Assembly (NCBI GenBank): GCA_947044405.1
Contig: CAMRHE010000018.1
Location: 4,774,001-4,838,000, forward strand
DNA length: 64,000 nt
Origin: Leptodactylus fallax
Lineage: Eukaryota > Chordata > Amphibia > Anura > Leptodactylidae
Reading direction: 5' to 3'
Part shown: positions 35,917-48,000 of the stretch, piece by piece
How positions within the stretch are numbered: the stretch's first letter is position 1
Layout of the letters: each line of letters begins with the position of its first letter
Position numbers and translations under genes: made by a program
The notes under the pieces: model-generated
What the model was told of the DNA's origin: nothing
Databases searched by the model: none
What the model saw: the letters and a program-made list of their open reading frames with translations, nothing else

Positions 35917-37460
35917 CAGCAATGAAAAAGTTTGGGCGCCCCTATTAATCTTAATCATTTTTAGTTCTAAATATTTGGGTGTTGCAACAGCCATTTCAAT
36001 TTGATATATCTAATAACTGATGGACACAGTAATATTTCAGGATTGAAATGAGGTTTATTGTACTAACAGAAAATGTGCAATATACATTAAACCAAAATTT
36101 GACCGGTGCAAAAGTATGGGCACCTCAACAGAAAAGTGACATTAATATTTAGTAGATCCTCCTTTGCAAAAATAACAGCCTCTAGTCGCTCCTGTAGCTT
36201 AATCAGTTCCTGGATCCTGGATGAAGGTATTTTTGACCATTCCTCTTTACAAAACAATTCCAGTTCAGTTAAGTTGATGGTCGCCGAGCATGGACAGCCC
36301 GCCAAATTATCCCACAGATGTTCAATGATATTCAGGTCTGGGGACTGGGATGGCCATTCCAGAACATTGTAATTGTTCCTCTGCATGAATGCCTGAGTAG
36401 ATTTGGAGCTGTGTTTTGGATCATTGTCTTGCTGAAATATCCACCCCGGCGAACCAAAGTCGCACTGATTCTTGTACATTATTCTCAAGAATCTGCTGAT
36501 ACTGAGTTGAATCCATGCGACCCTCAACTTTAACAAGACCCGGGCCGGCATTGGCCACACAGCCCAAAGCAGATGGAACCTCCACCAAATACAGTGGGTA
36601 GCAAGTGTTTTTCTTGGAATGCTGTGTTTTTTGATGCCATGCATAACGCCTTTTGTATGACCAAACAACTCAATCTGTTCATCAGTCCACAGGACCCTTC
36701 CAAATGAAGCTGGCTTGTCCAAATGTGCTTGCATACCCAGGCGACTCTGTTTGTGGCGGCCAGAAACGGCCCGCATCACATCCCATACAGCCTACGTGCA
36801 AAGTGTGCTGTATTGTTGACCGATGCACAGGACACCACTGCAGCAAGATGATGCTGCAGCCGGAGGTGGTCGTGGATTGTCCGACTGTTCTCACCATCTC
36901 TTCTCTGCCTTTCTGATATTTTCTGGCCTGCCACCTGGGCAACAAGAACTGTCCCTGTGGTCTTCCATTTCCTTACTATGTCCCACAGTGGAAACGACAG
37001 GAAACCTGAGACAACTGTATCCCCCCGAACAACTAGTTGAACAACTTGTTTCAGATCATTTGAGAGTGTTTTGAGGAGCCCATGATGCCACCTCAGAGGA
37101 GATTCAAAAAGGAGAACTACTGCAATTGGCCACCTTAAATACCTCCATGATTGGATACACCTGGCTATGAAGTCAAAGCCAGTGAGGTTACAAAACCAAT
37201 TTGTGCTCAGTAAGTCAGAAAAGTAGTTAGGAGTATTCAAATCAATAAAATGATAAGGGTACCCAAATTTTGCACCAGTCAATTTTGGTTTAAGCATATT
37301 GCACATTTTCTGTTAGTACATAAACCTCATTTCAACCTGAAATATTACTGTGTCCATCAGTTATTAGATATATCAAATTGAAATGGCTATTGCAAACACC
37401 CAAATATTTAGAACTAAAATGATTAAGATTATAGGGGTGCCCAAACTTTTTCTATGACTG
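35917..37460 (-). mobile_element. Tc1-like element, cagtcatatgaaaaag family, copy E (deletion-riddled)
   Basis: TA-flanked (35915-35916; 37461-37462), reverse orientation. Compared with copies C and F it lacks dozens of one- to nine-base pieces while substitutions are comparatively few. Losses are most often T or CT on the plus strand (for example cctgccacctgggcaac for cctgccacttctgggcttaac). Confidence 0.9.
36142..37083 (-). pseudogene. Tc1 transposase, multiply frameshifted (copy E)
   Basis: Pieces of the transposase are readable in all three minus-strand frames: RQKISERQRR-like hook region, HLDKPASF, then [19 protein letters not shown] and EWPSQSPDLNIIEHLWDNL. The catalytic aspartate and glutamate motifs are intact, but small deletions break the frame at more than ten places. 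The lesion pattern is unusual (see findings). Confidence 0.88.
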
Positions 37461-37462
37461 TA

Positions 37463-38418
37463 TATAATAGTCCCTTTTATAAACAATACTCCCCCTTTAT
37501 CAGTAATTATCCTTTAATGAATCTTTGCCCATACTGATCAGATGTATATGAATCATCCAACTGCACACACACAGTAACGTAGATGTGTTTTTTGGTTTTG
37601 GGCACACAGCTTTAGTATATCTGTCCCACAGTTTTTGCTATCCATCGATATCTGCATGCAAAATTTATTCCTGATACTAGTTATTGCAAGTTTATGTTTA
37701 TACTTATTTATTCAGGGTTCCCTTAGTTTTTATCATATACTTAAATAAAGGTTAAGTTTTAGTTTATCTGGCTATTTCCTCCTTTCTCAGTGAAAATACT
37801 TATCTGTAGGGCATCTTTGATAGCACAGCAGGCTGAGGTCTGTGTATGATGGTATACCTCTAATAATGCAGTCACCCAAAATAGTCAGATGTCTTCTCTA
37901 CACAGTAAGAAGACAAATACAGTATAGCAACCTCCAGTAACTGACTGGTGAGGTGACATCTTCTTGGATTGTAGTCATCAATTTGCTCTTTACTTCTCAA
38001 ACTGGACCCAGATCCTACAGGGGTTGTCCCATTACAGACACATATTTGGGGGGAGGAGGACTGTATATTATGCTGCAGGGTATTAGTGACATTTGTGCTT
38101 CTGCAGTTGTGGCCACAGAAAGGTAATGTAGGATGTAGACCCCCCCAAGCTTAGGAACCCGGTTGCAAGTTTCACCACTGTAACCCCTGTAACTATGCCA
38201 CTGGCCATTTTTAATGAATGGAGAGAAAATACATTTTCCATGTGTCTTTGGATTTCCGAAAATTCATTAGACATAAAATACTGTAGAGTGTCTACGCAGT
38301 TCATTATGTACAAACAAAAACATTATAAATCCTGTAGATTCACCTGAATAAGCAGGATGTTAAAGTTTGTGGCAATCCAGTTCTCTGAGCAATGTGCTCC
38401 ACATACCACATGGGAGGG
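37463..38418. other. Tail of the ttataaataat repeat, then unassigned sequence
   Basis: To about 37510 it continues the repeat at 35285-35916. Beyond that I recognise nothing coding. Confidence 0.35.
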
Positions 38419-38496
38419 CTATGGGAATACTATTGTTTTATATTATTCTGGGCAGAGGGCCAGAATAATATAAAACAATAGGGGACAGTCCCATAG
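38419..38496 (+). repeat. Near-perfect short hairpin
   Basis: Bases 38430-38451 and 38460-38481 are perfectly complementary over 22 bp with an 8-base loop. Outside, CTATGGGA (38419-38426) pairs with TCCCATAG (38489-38496) across a small internal loop. The fold is precursor-microRNA-like in size, but may be a tiny MITE. Confidence 0.7.
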
Positions 38497-38736
38497 ATAA
38501 GTTAAAGCTATATTGTGCATATAAACAATAATTGAGGTTTACTAAACAGTGATTTAGATAGACGAGGATAAGAAAAAGTGATATACAGTGATGTGTATGG
38601 TCATAAGAAAAACATGTTTTTATGTATCAAGACATAGTTAAAAAAAAAAAAAAAAAACAGCCTTAGAGGGTGTTAAAATAAGTAAACACTACCTCAGATC
38701 AACAACACATGACAAATTGCACTATGTCATTATTTA

Positions 38737-39228
38737 CAGTACTGTGCAAAAGGTTTAGGCAGGTGTGGAAAAAATGCTGTAAAGTAAGAATGATACTACA
38801 AAATACAAGTGTTAATAGTTTATAAATTAACAAAATGACCACCCTTCAAAACAGTATCTCCTAGGTACACTTGCACACAGTTTTTGAATGATCTTGTCAG
38901 GGAGGTTGTTCCAAACATCTTGGAGAACTAACCACAAATCTTCTGTGGATATACATTTGTATAAATCCTTCTGTCTCTTCATGTAATCCCAGATAGACTC
39001 AATGATATTGAAGTCAGGACTATATCATCACTTCCAGGTCTCCTCCTCCAAAGGGTGGTCACACCAATATTACTTTTAGATTTCTCTTTTGTTCAATCAC
39101 TTCTTTTTATTAATACTTTATAACTTAATTTTGACAAAAAAAACTAATAACTCTTTATATTTTTAAAAAGAAGCATTCTTCTTTGCAGCATTTTTTCCAC
39201 ACATGTCTAAAGTTTTAGCACAGTACTG
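38737..39228 (-). mobile_element. Short Tc1-like derivative K, cagtactgtgcaaaagg family
   Basis: Ends cagtactgtgcaaaagg and its inverse enclose 492 bases, with TA at 38735-38736 on the left and a mutated TA on the right. Minus-strand remnants of a transposase tail are visible (SPDFNIIESIWDYMKRQK near 38980-39030). It is a deletion derivative inserted in element J. Confidence 0.78.
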
Positions 39229-39547
39229 ATGCAGAAACAGTATATGAAAAATCAAGTACGTATTTACTGCTTCCATAGTAAATAAGAAGATAAGCAGCAG
39301 CCAGGTGCTGTTAATCAAAAGTGCATGATTACTTGATCATCAGCAAGTATGACCATGTCTATAAAAACAAAATTTTTGGCAGTTTGCTGGTCTGGAGCAT
39401 TCAGACTTGTGTTAACACAATGCCCAGAAAGAAAGGCATCAGCAATGATCTTAGAAAAGCAATAGTTGCTGACCCTGAATCTGGGAAGAGTTATAAGGCC
39501 ATTTCCAAACAATTTGATGTCTGTCATTCTGCAGTGAGTAAGATTAC

Positions 39548-40071
39548 TGTTAGAATTGCCCGTAAGCAATTCCTAATAACAGCTGCTAGGGAAAGGGAAG
39601 ACAGAGATAGTGAGCCCTAAAACTAGGCCCACCCCATGTCCCTACCTAATTGCCTCAACAGTCCTAATGACAGGGTCTACTGACGACAAGCCCTACTCTA
39701 GATAAGCGATACACAGAACAGGACAAGACAACACAACAAAGAAGAGGAGTCAGCAAGCCAAGGGTCAAGCCAGAGAGACAAAACAGTAAGCAAATTACAA
39801 TCCAAAAGAGTAGTCAAAAACCAAAAAGCAGAGGTCAGTAAATACAATATAAGAGCAAGGACAAAAGCATAGCAAAGTCTGAGACACAATAGCCAGCAAC
39901 CTATTGTGGGCTGGTGGCCAGTTTAAGGAAGTCCAGAACCCGCCCCAGGCTTGATTGGCAGATAAGCTGTCAATCACAAGCTCACAAAAGTTAACCCTAA
40001 CAGTGCCAACACAGAATGACAAGTGTGCGGGAGCAGATGATCATGAGCGGACACGGCTCTTGCACTGTACA
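39548..40071. mobile_element. Solo LTR-like repeat, copy 1 (in element J)
   Basis: Shares gtccctacctaattgcc, cagtcctaatgacagg, gtcagcaagccaagggtca and cttgattggcagataagctg with the copies at 40489-41142 and 51903-52566. The left end begins TGTTAG. The right end is worn, and no exact duplication was seen. Confidence 0.55.
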
Positions 40072-40488
40072 ATACGGTCAGAGGACGACACAGGAGTTCA
40101 AGATTTCAACAGTTCAACATTCAAGACAGCTTGCCAGGGGTGGATGTCCCTGTAAATTCACTCCAAGGTCAGACAATGCAATGCTCACAGAAACTGCAAA
40201 AAAAAAAAAAAAAAAACACAAGAGCTTTATCTCAGACTCTACAGGTTTCAGTTAGCATGTAAACTGTTCATGACAAAAAATTCATAACAGTACAATTAGA
40301 GAAGACTGAACAAGTATGGCTTGCCTGGAAGGGTTGGCAGGAGAAATTCTCTTCTTTTTAAAAAGAACATGACAGTACGATTTCAGTTTGTAAAGTTGCA
40401 TCTGAACAAACCACAAGACTTCTGGATCAATGTAGTTTGAAATGACGAGACCAAAGTGGAGAGATTTGGCCATAATACACAGTGCCAT

Positions 40489-41142
40489 TGTAAGGGTCTT
40501 GCCAAACGTAGCAACCCTGACACTACTGCAGCGGTCTGGGAGGAAGGACAGAGACAAGTGAGCCCTAATCTCACCCCAGCCACTGTCCCTTCCTACTTGT
40601 CTCACTGTCCTAATGACAGGAACAACTTGGAGCCGGTCCCTACACTGAATAAGTGACAACACAGAACGAAGACAGGACGCACAAACAACAAAAGAGAGGT
40701 CAGGAAGCCAAGGGGTCAGTAACAAACGAGCAAAGCAGTACAAAGTCAAAATCCAAGAGAATAGTCAGGGGCAAGCCAAAGGGTCAGAGAATCAAGTAAC
40801 AAAGTATCAAGGAGTATAGAAAGAGAGCAGGCAAAACACAAGTGTAATAACCGGCCACCTGTTGAGAAATGACATCCTGTATATAGAAAGTCTGGGACCA
40901 GCCCCCAGACCTGATAGGTACACAGGCTGTCAATCACACAGGCCAGGAAGAGATTAACTCTATGCAGTCCAGAGAGAAATGTTCAGACACGGGTGGGGCC
41001 GGAAATCAATTACACTGACTAGGACCATGTTCAGACTGAGCAGCAAGAAACTTACACAAAGAATCAAACTGAACACGCCTCCTTCGCCACAGCGTGCGAG
41101 CGGAGGGTGGCGCCGTGACCCTGAAACGGCAGAGACGTTACA
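40489..41142. mobile_element. Solo LTR-like repeat, copy 2 (in element J)
   Basis: Begins TGTAAGGG and ends GTTACA (TG...CA ends), 654 bases, flanked by a perfect 5-base repeat GCCAT (40484-40488; 41143-41147). That combination fits a solo LTR of a retrotransposon. No coding region of the parent element is in the window. Confidence 0.7.
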
Positions 41143-41790
41143 GCCATGTTTGGTGAAAACCAATGACAGCATATCAGCGCAATCACCTCATACCAACTAT
41201 CAATCATGGTGAAGGGGGGATGATTTGGGCTTTTGTAGCCATGGGACCTAGGCATCTTGCAGTCAATAAGTCAACCATAAGCTCTGTATACCAAAATATT
41301 CTAGAGTCAAATGTGAGGCCAACAGCTAAAGCTTGAGAATGCAAGAGAACAGTCATCTCAAGCATACCAACAAATCTACAACAGAATGGTTGAAAAGGAA
41401 AATCGCCCAGTCAAAAACCAGACTTCAATCCAATGGAAGTGCTGTAGTGAGACCTTTAGAGAGCTGTGCATGAATGAATGCCCACCAACCTCAATGAATT
41501 GAAGCAATGTTGCAACAGTGGGCCACAATTCTTCCAGAATGATATGAGAGACTGATATTGTCATACAGAAAACAATTACTTCAAGTTATTCCTGCTAAAG
41601 GTGGATTTACAATGTTTGACTCATGGGGTATACTTAGTTTTTCACTCACAATTTTTCCATGTGGCTTCATTTTTGTTATATGAATAATGACACAGTATAA
41701 TTTGTCATGTGTTATTTATCTGAGGCTGTAGTTTTAAGATTTTGAAATCTTAAAATTTTAAGACCACCTAAGAACCACGTTTTTGTTTTC

Positions 41791-43069
41791 TTTTGCTTTT
41801 GTTATGTCCTGATTCGTAAAACCATGGCTGCAACTGTGACAGCTTGGACTGCCACTCATTCTGTAGAACTGAATCAAACTGATAGCAGAAAAAACAACCT
41901 TAGCTACTGTTTCATCCTATGTATCTTTGATGTACCTAGCAATACATCATACTGTGATTGACTTGTCACATCTATAATAATATTTTATAAAGCTATTAAA
42001 ATTTACAGTAATTTGATAATTTACTGAATTGATTAAGTAAAGTTATCCACCTCCTGTATATTGAATGTTAAAAAGTAATGCTATATAGCTGAGCACTATG
42101 TATAGATATGGATGGAGAAATGTTAGTGATAAAGTACATTATGTGTGTTTATTTCTGTTTGCACCTCAATATTAAAAATGCTGCATCTTGCATGCATAAA
42201 ATATGCATATACATGTATTATACATGTATAATTATGATTCTAGTGACGGAAAGAAGAGCTCACAGCGACACTCCTTCCATTGTGGGTGCAGAGGTAGGTT
42301 CCCAAACCACAGATAATAGAAGGAAGCGCCTCTCTTTAGTGGCACAGTCGCATTTACTTCAGTGCCTTGGTCAACAGCAGCTCTTCATTGTGTCTGACAG
42401 GACCGAAGCAACACAATTCTACTGATGCTCCTTAATAAATATAGCTAAAATATTACGACTGTGAGCAGTGTGAGAGCCTTCTTTCTATGATTCTAGTCAC
42501 ACCACAAGAAATCACAGAATTAGAGCAGGAATTCTCTAGGCACCCACACACAGGACACAAAGAGACCCAATCTATAGGCACCCACACACATTGGCAGTTC
42601 CTAAATCAATGCAATGATCTAGCCACACAGCCTGTGTAGCTCCCAACAATCCATCAGTATCCAAATCCCCTGTAGGATTACACCAATAATAAGTCATAGA
42701 CACAAAGAAGAATTCCACCTGCACAGGAAACTCTGAGGCTATACTACATGCAGCAGCATCCGTGCACTGCTTCTATGCACCTGTATAATATGTATATGCC
42801 ACATACAGGATGTGTATGCTGTGTGGGCTACTGCACTACATACTCATGTCGCAGGATTGACACCTGTGGTGCAGAGGCTAGCTCCCAGTGACTGTAACAC
42901 AAAGAATCTGTATGATTTCCTTTAATGGGAGTCTGTCAGCAGCAAATTATTGTAACCTATTCCCAGTACCTTGCAGAGGTGATTCTACAGTTTACAAATA
43001 TGGAGAAAGTGATTAGCCAGGGAGATTAGCTACAGTGTCTTGGGTTGTAAACATCTTAATTATGTTGCA
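41791..43069. other. No recognised gene
   Basis: A block at 42913-42960 (tttaatgggagtctgtcagc) is T2-MITE-like. The rest is unassigned. Confidence 0.35.
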
Positions 43070-43357
43070 CACTTTTTGACAAAGGAACATCAAGATCTCC
43101 AGAGATAGAAACAAAGTTATTTACCCACAGTTTTGAAAAAGGTACCAACAATTTTGTCTGGCTTATTTTTGGAATTCTGTGTGAAATTATGTCCAATTTG
43201 CCTTTTTTTTCTCAGTTTTTTTTGTGTTGTTCCAATACACACAAAGAAAAAAAATAAATATGTGTATAGTAAAAAACATAATTGCAATCATTTTCTTGGA
43301 AAAATACTTCATTTTCTGGAAAAATTTCAGGGGTGCCAACACTTATGCCATGACTGT
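43070..43357 (-). mobile_element. Tc1-like end fragment
   Basis: The right end (tttcaggggtgccaacactt, then gccatgactg before TA at 43358-43359) and the subterminal ggtaccaacaattttgtctg are Tc1 features. No transposase remains. Confidence 0.6.
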
Positions 43358-43859
43358 AGGTTGGTTCTGTAAATTGAAAGGTAAATAAACAGCATAGCAG
43401 AAATAAACTCACCTCTCCCACACTAGCTGTAATGTAATGTACAATGTAGCTTTACTACATTCTTATGCTAGGTTCACATTAGCGTCGTCTCTCCATTGTT
43501 CAGTTCTGTTGGGGAACCTGAACAATGGAGAGGCGGACCACTAAAACAGTCCAACGGACCCATTGACTATAATAGGGTCCATTGGGTGTCCATCGTTTTT
43601 AAACTAAACCCTGTGGAGGAAAAAGTGAACTTCCCCTTATATCAGTCTGTCCCCATTATATTATGAGTACCCATGTGATCACACTTTGCTGCAGCAGCTA
43701 AACACCATTTTTGTGCTGGACTTTGCTAGTATACAACATAATGCTCTCCCATTGGCTGCATTCAATTAACTCTGACGCTTTGTCAGTTCATGTATTGTTC
43801 ACAGAACTTTTTGGCCTTGTGTCCTAGCGGACTCTGCCTCAAGTTGGTTATCTCGTCAA

Positions 43860-44360
43860 CCAGGGGCGTAACAAGTAGCCACTTGTAAGGGTGACCTGCT
43901 CTACCATGACTACCTTAAGCAGCAGGTTAAGAACTTAAAAAAAGTGTGTGATTATTTTGGTCATAGTGCAGAAATAATGCACATAGTGATGTCACAGTAT
44001 AGTGATAATGTACACAGTTATATCACAGTATAGGGAATATAAACATAGTTATATCACAGTAAAGGGACAATGCACACAGTGTATGTCACAGTAGTAGGCA
44101 GGGGAGTAGCTATAGGGGATACAGCAGTAGCAGTCACTACCGTGCTCTGGATCCCAAGGGGGCCTCAAAGGATGCTCTGCCACATAAAATTTACCTAGAT
44201 GGCACAAGGTAGGTAAGGGTCCCATTATAAATTTTGCATTGGGGCCCTGGAGACTCAAGTTATGCTACCAGAATAATATACACAGTACAGGGATAACTCT
44301 CACTATGACATCACAGCACAGGGGAATGGACATATAAAAAGATCACTGTGTACACTGCGG
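43860..44360 (+). repeat. hAT-like fragment with small tandem array
   Basis: Begins caggggcgtaacaag, the end type seen at 53950. Units of about 35-40 bases around cacagtatagtgataatgtac follow (43985-44098). A second piece starting caggggagtagctatagg (about 44104) interrupts the array, which resumes near 44280. No target duplication could be verified. Confidence 0.5.
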
Positions 44361-45224
44361 CATCACAGCATATGAAGAAAGAAATTGTAATGATGAGATG
44401 CATTCAGTTTTCCACATCCCCTACATTATCCGTACATATCACTAATTACATCCCAGGTCTCAATGGAAATGGGTCCATTTTTGGCCACATAGCAGCTGCT
44501 ATGTCTGCTACCCTGGTTTACGCCCATGTCCTGTGCTCTGGAACTGGTATGTCCTGCTATTCAAGTCTGGGGTCAGCCCCTGGTAACTGGTGGCTTTTCC
44601 TAATATCTCCTGGTTCTGTCCACATCATTCTTCTGCCTGCTGCTTCTGGTGTCTCTTGATTCAATCCAAGGTCTGCTGCTGGTGTCCACTGGATCTATCC
44701 AGTCTGCTACTGTTTGCAGCTGCTGGAATCTCTTGGTTGGATCTGATTCTTACTCCTGTGTTTGCCAAGTTCAGCTCTGCTATTCCCGTGTTGTGATTTT
44801 CTTTCTTTTGGGCTCCATACTTGTGCCCTTGCTCTGTTATACTACTGCATACTCTACTTTGTTCTTTCAGAAATACAAACTTATTTCTAGGGTTGGGAGA
44901 TTAATCTACAAATAACTGAAACCAAACATCAACCTGACATGATTTTTTTCAGTTCAGTTATTTTGGTTCGGTTATTACAGTATTTATGAGGTTCCACGTG
45001 CAGCTTCATTCAAAAATGTACGAACTGAAACTACTGTTATTATACTTTGATGTCTCTTCAGACCCTATGGTATAATGTGCAAAGGCCCAGGGGAGGTGAA
45101 CATAAAAAAACTGTGTTACTCACCTCTCCTGGATTTCAGCATGGCTCCCTCTTCTCTTCCGGTCTTCTGCCTGATGTCAGAGCTCAAGCCTCACAGGCGA
45201 GGCCCAATCACAGGCAGGTCTGAG
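44361..45224. other. No recognised content
   Basis: Several open frames with no recognisable domain. Composition and lack of similarity argue against a gene. Confidence 0.35.
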
Positions 45225-45450
45225 CCACACGTTGCGGAAATGCAGCTTTTCTTGTGTCAGATTTTACTGTGGTTTTTTTGAGCCAAAGCCAAGAATGGCT
45301 ACAAAAGGAATAGGAAATATATAGGAAGCTCTTATACTTCTCCCTGCTGCTCAATCCACTCTTGGCTTTGGCTCAAAAAAAAAAAAAATGCAGGAAAATC
45401 TAAAACAAAAATAGCTGCGTTTCCACAACGTGGGGCTTCAGCCTTAAATT
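45225..45450. repeat. Palindromic MITE, acgttgcggaaatgcag family
   Basis: Ends acgttgcggaaatgcagct and agctgcgtttccacaacgt are inverted. Inner arms match (gagccaaagccaagaatgg against ccactcttggctttggctc). Confidence 0.65.
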
Positions 45451-45550
45451 GGTTTTCTAATGAACATAACCATATTTATAATTATAGATGTTAAAAATAT
45501 AAAGAATTTTTAGAAAATTCAGATTTTTAAAGATTTTCTCTAAACATCTT

Positions 45551-46136
45551 AGGGGGCGTTCACACTACCGTTGGTGACCGTCAGTAGTGTCCGTTACAAG
45601 ATTTTAGCATCGGACACTATCTGAACCATCAGAAATCTGTTAAAATTTCCATTCATTTCAATGGGTCTTTATATTGTGTCCGTTTACACCCAATCCGTCA
45701 GAAGTCCGTTTTTTTTCCGCAGACAAAAGATCCTACATGCAGGACTTTTTTGTCCGTTTGTCAAAACGGATTCTTGACGGACAGCAAGTGTCCGTTATTT
45801 TTTTTAACATTGAAGTCTATGTGTAACGGACTTATAATGGACAGTAACTAATAGCCATCAGTTACTGTCCGTTATTTTATGTCAGTTTTTTTTTGCACAT
45901 GCTTAGAAAGCAGAAACAGAAAATTAAAAAAACGGACAGTGTTAAAAAACGGACACTAACTGATGGTAACTGATGCTAATGTGTCCGTTTTTTTAACTGA
46001 TCCATTAATTGGATCAGTTGAAAAAACGGACACATTAACATCAGTTAGTGTCTGTTAATGTCTGTTATGATAGGTGTTTTTTTTTTGTTAATGGACACCT
46101 TCATAATAGAATCCAACGGTAGTGTGAACCCTGCCT
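45551..46136. repeat. MITE with gttcacactaccgttgg ends
   Basis: Inverted ends agggggcgttcacactacc and ggtagtgtgaaccctgcct. The centre has an inverted pair around ccattaattgg (45990-46040) and repeated cggacactaactgatg-type units. About 586 bases. Confidence 0.7.
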
Positions 46137-46439
46137 TATTGGTGACAGTCTTGATCAGTTGTCAAAGGATACGACCATGAATTAAGAAGCTTTCTATACT
46201 CTGAAACCCAGCCATGATTTATTTATTGTGGTCAGGTTATCTTTTCATACAAGTGTCTCTGTCTGATAGCCTGGCCACAATAAGGAAATTATGGCTGTGT
46301 TTCAGAATATGGAAAGTATCCATTGACAGCCAAGGTAAAAGATTGTCTCCACTAAGATAGAGAAAATCTTTAAAACTCTGCAAAATTTGTAATTATTTAT
46401 ATTTGCAAAAATGTTTAACTTTTAATTGTCCACAAATCT

Positions 46440-46735
46440 AAAACCTGCAACTGCAGTGTTTTACAGTACCTGCAAAGTGGACGGGATTCTGGCTAATCCC
46501 ATCCACACATTGAAGAAAAATCTCCGCAGCTGCATTTTTGGAAATCCCAGCATGTCAATTATACCTACGAAGACACTGGCATTTTCTGTATAGGTATAAT
46601 AGGGTCAGAAAGTCCGCAGAATAAAACTCTGTGGACTTTCTGTGAATAACTTCAGAAAAAAAAGGCAATGCGTTTCCGCTTCGGTTTTTTCCACAGCACT
46701 TTCTGGCTGCAGCTTGCTACATGGGGCCTTAGCCT
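46440..46735. repeat. ggctaaggccccac-family MITE, inverted copy
   Basis: Shares cacattgaagaaaaatctcc, gcatgtcaattatacctac and catggggccttagcctta with the copy at 13722-14040, in worn form. Confidence 0.55.
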
Positions 46736-47113
46736 TAAGATGCTCATTTAGTCGCAAAATCTGACACAAATTGTGGGTGAAGAAGTTCTGCATGTAGGAC
46801 TTTTCCATATGGAAAATGATGGACACTGAAATAGAAGCCTAGGGGCCCAATTATTCAGTGGTATTTTTGGGCTCCATTGGTGTCCTTCATTTTGAATACA
46901 GTGGGGAAAAAAAGTATTTAGTCAGCCACCAATTGCGCAAGTTCTCCCAATTAAAAAGATGAGAGAGGCCTGTAATTGACATCATAGGTAGACCTCAACT
47001 ATGGGAGACAAAATGAGAAAACAAATCCAGAAAATCACATAGTCTGATTTCTAAAGAATTTATTTGCAAATTATGGTGGAAAATAAGTATTTGGTCAATA
47101 ACAAAAGTTCATC

Positions 47114-47998
47114 TCAATACTTTGTTATATATCCTTTGTTGGCAATGACAGAGGTCAAACGTTTTCTGTAAGTCTTCACAAGGTTGGCACACACTGTTGC
47201 TGGTATGTTGGCCCATTCCTCCATGCAGATCTCCTCTGGAGAAGTGATGTTTTGGGGCTGTTGCTGGGCAACACGGACTTTCAACTCCCTCCAAAGGTTT
47301 TCTATGGGGTTGAGATCTGGAGACTAGCTAGGCCACTCTAGGACCTTGAAATTCTTCTTACGAAGCCACTCCTTCGTTGCCCTGGCGGTGTGCTTGGGAT
47401 AATTGTCATGCTGAAAGACCCAGCCACGTTTCATCGTCAATGCCCTTGCTGATGGAAGGAGGTTTGCACTCAAAATCTCACGATACATGGTCCCATTCAT
47501 TCTTTCATGCACACGGATCAGTCGTTCTGGTCCCTTTGCAGAGAAACAGCCCCAAATCATGATGTTGCCACCCCCATGCTTCACAGTAGGTATGGTGTTC
47601 TTTGGATGCAACTCAGCATTCACTCTCCTCCAAACACGATGAGTTGTGTTTCTACCAAACAGTTCTACTTTGGTTTCATCTGACCATATGACATTCTCCC
47701 AATACTCTTCTGGAACATCCAAATGCTCTCTAGCAAACTTCAGACGGGCCCGGATATGTACTGGCTTAAGCAGGGGGACACGTCTGGCACTGCAGGATCT
47801 GAGTTCCTGGCGGTGTAGTGTGTTACTGATGGTAGCTTTTGTTACGTTAGTCCCAGTTTTCTGCAGGTCATTAGGTCATTCACTAGGTCCCCCCGTGTGG
47901 TTCTGGGATTTTTGCTCACCGTTCTTGTGATCATTTTGACCCCTCAGGGTGAGATCTTGCATGGAGCCCCTGATCGAGGAAGATTATCAGTGGTCTTG
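47114..47998 (-). pseudogene. Tc1 transposase of element G, catalytic part
   Basis: Read on the minus strand: [20 protein letters not shown] (first aspartate), [40 protein letters not shown] (second aspartate) and EWPS. A TAG stop then replaces the expected glutamine of [13 protein letters not shown]. The remaining tail continues readable to GYITKY and a stop at 47114. The N-terminal part lies beyond the nested element (about 49570-49700: RQAFCCEEINCGSNN-like) in damaged form. Disrupted by the insertion and the nonsense change. Confidence 0.82.
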
Positions 47999-48000
47999 TA

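Larger units (their letters stand above)
39420..41610 (+). pseudogene. Tc1 transposase of element J, split by insertions
   Basis: Begins MPRKKGISNDLRKAIV and QFDVCHSAVSKIT (first helix-turn-helix). It is cut by an LTR copy at 39548 and resumes near 40130 with GGCPCKFTPRSDNAMLTETA. An A run (40199-40217) then breaks it. KYGLPGRVGRRN, LHLNKPQDFWINVV and NDETKVERFGHN (catalytic aspartate) follow. A second LTR cuts it at 40489. After 41143 only degraded pieces remain (STTEWLKRK, SYRKQLLQVIPAKGGFT). It carries stops besides the insertions. Confidence 0.8.
38600..41790 (+). mobile_element. Tc1-like element J, hosting three later insertions
   Basis: Inverted subterminal blocks (cctcagatcaacaacacatg near 38692; catgtgttatttatctgagg near 41706) enclose a plus-strand Tc1 transposase interrupted by element K and two LTR copies. 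Outer ends are approximate. Upstream of the start, cagtttgctggtctggagca is a typical Tc1 leader. Confidence 0.75.

Noticed and set aside
39548..41142. A single LTR retrotransposon with its two LTRs at 39548 and 40489
   Set aside because: The sequence between them is Tc1 transposase in continuous order with the host element, not retrotransposon coding sequence.
43985..44098. Possible CRISPR-like spaced repeats
   Set aside because: Units are contiguous and imperfect without unique spacers, and the genome is eukaryotic. It is a small tandem array.
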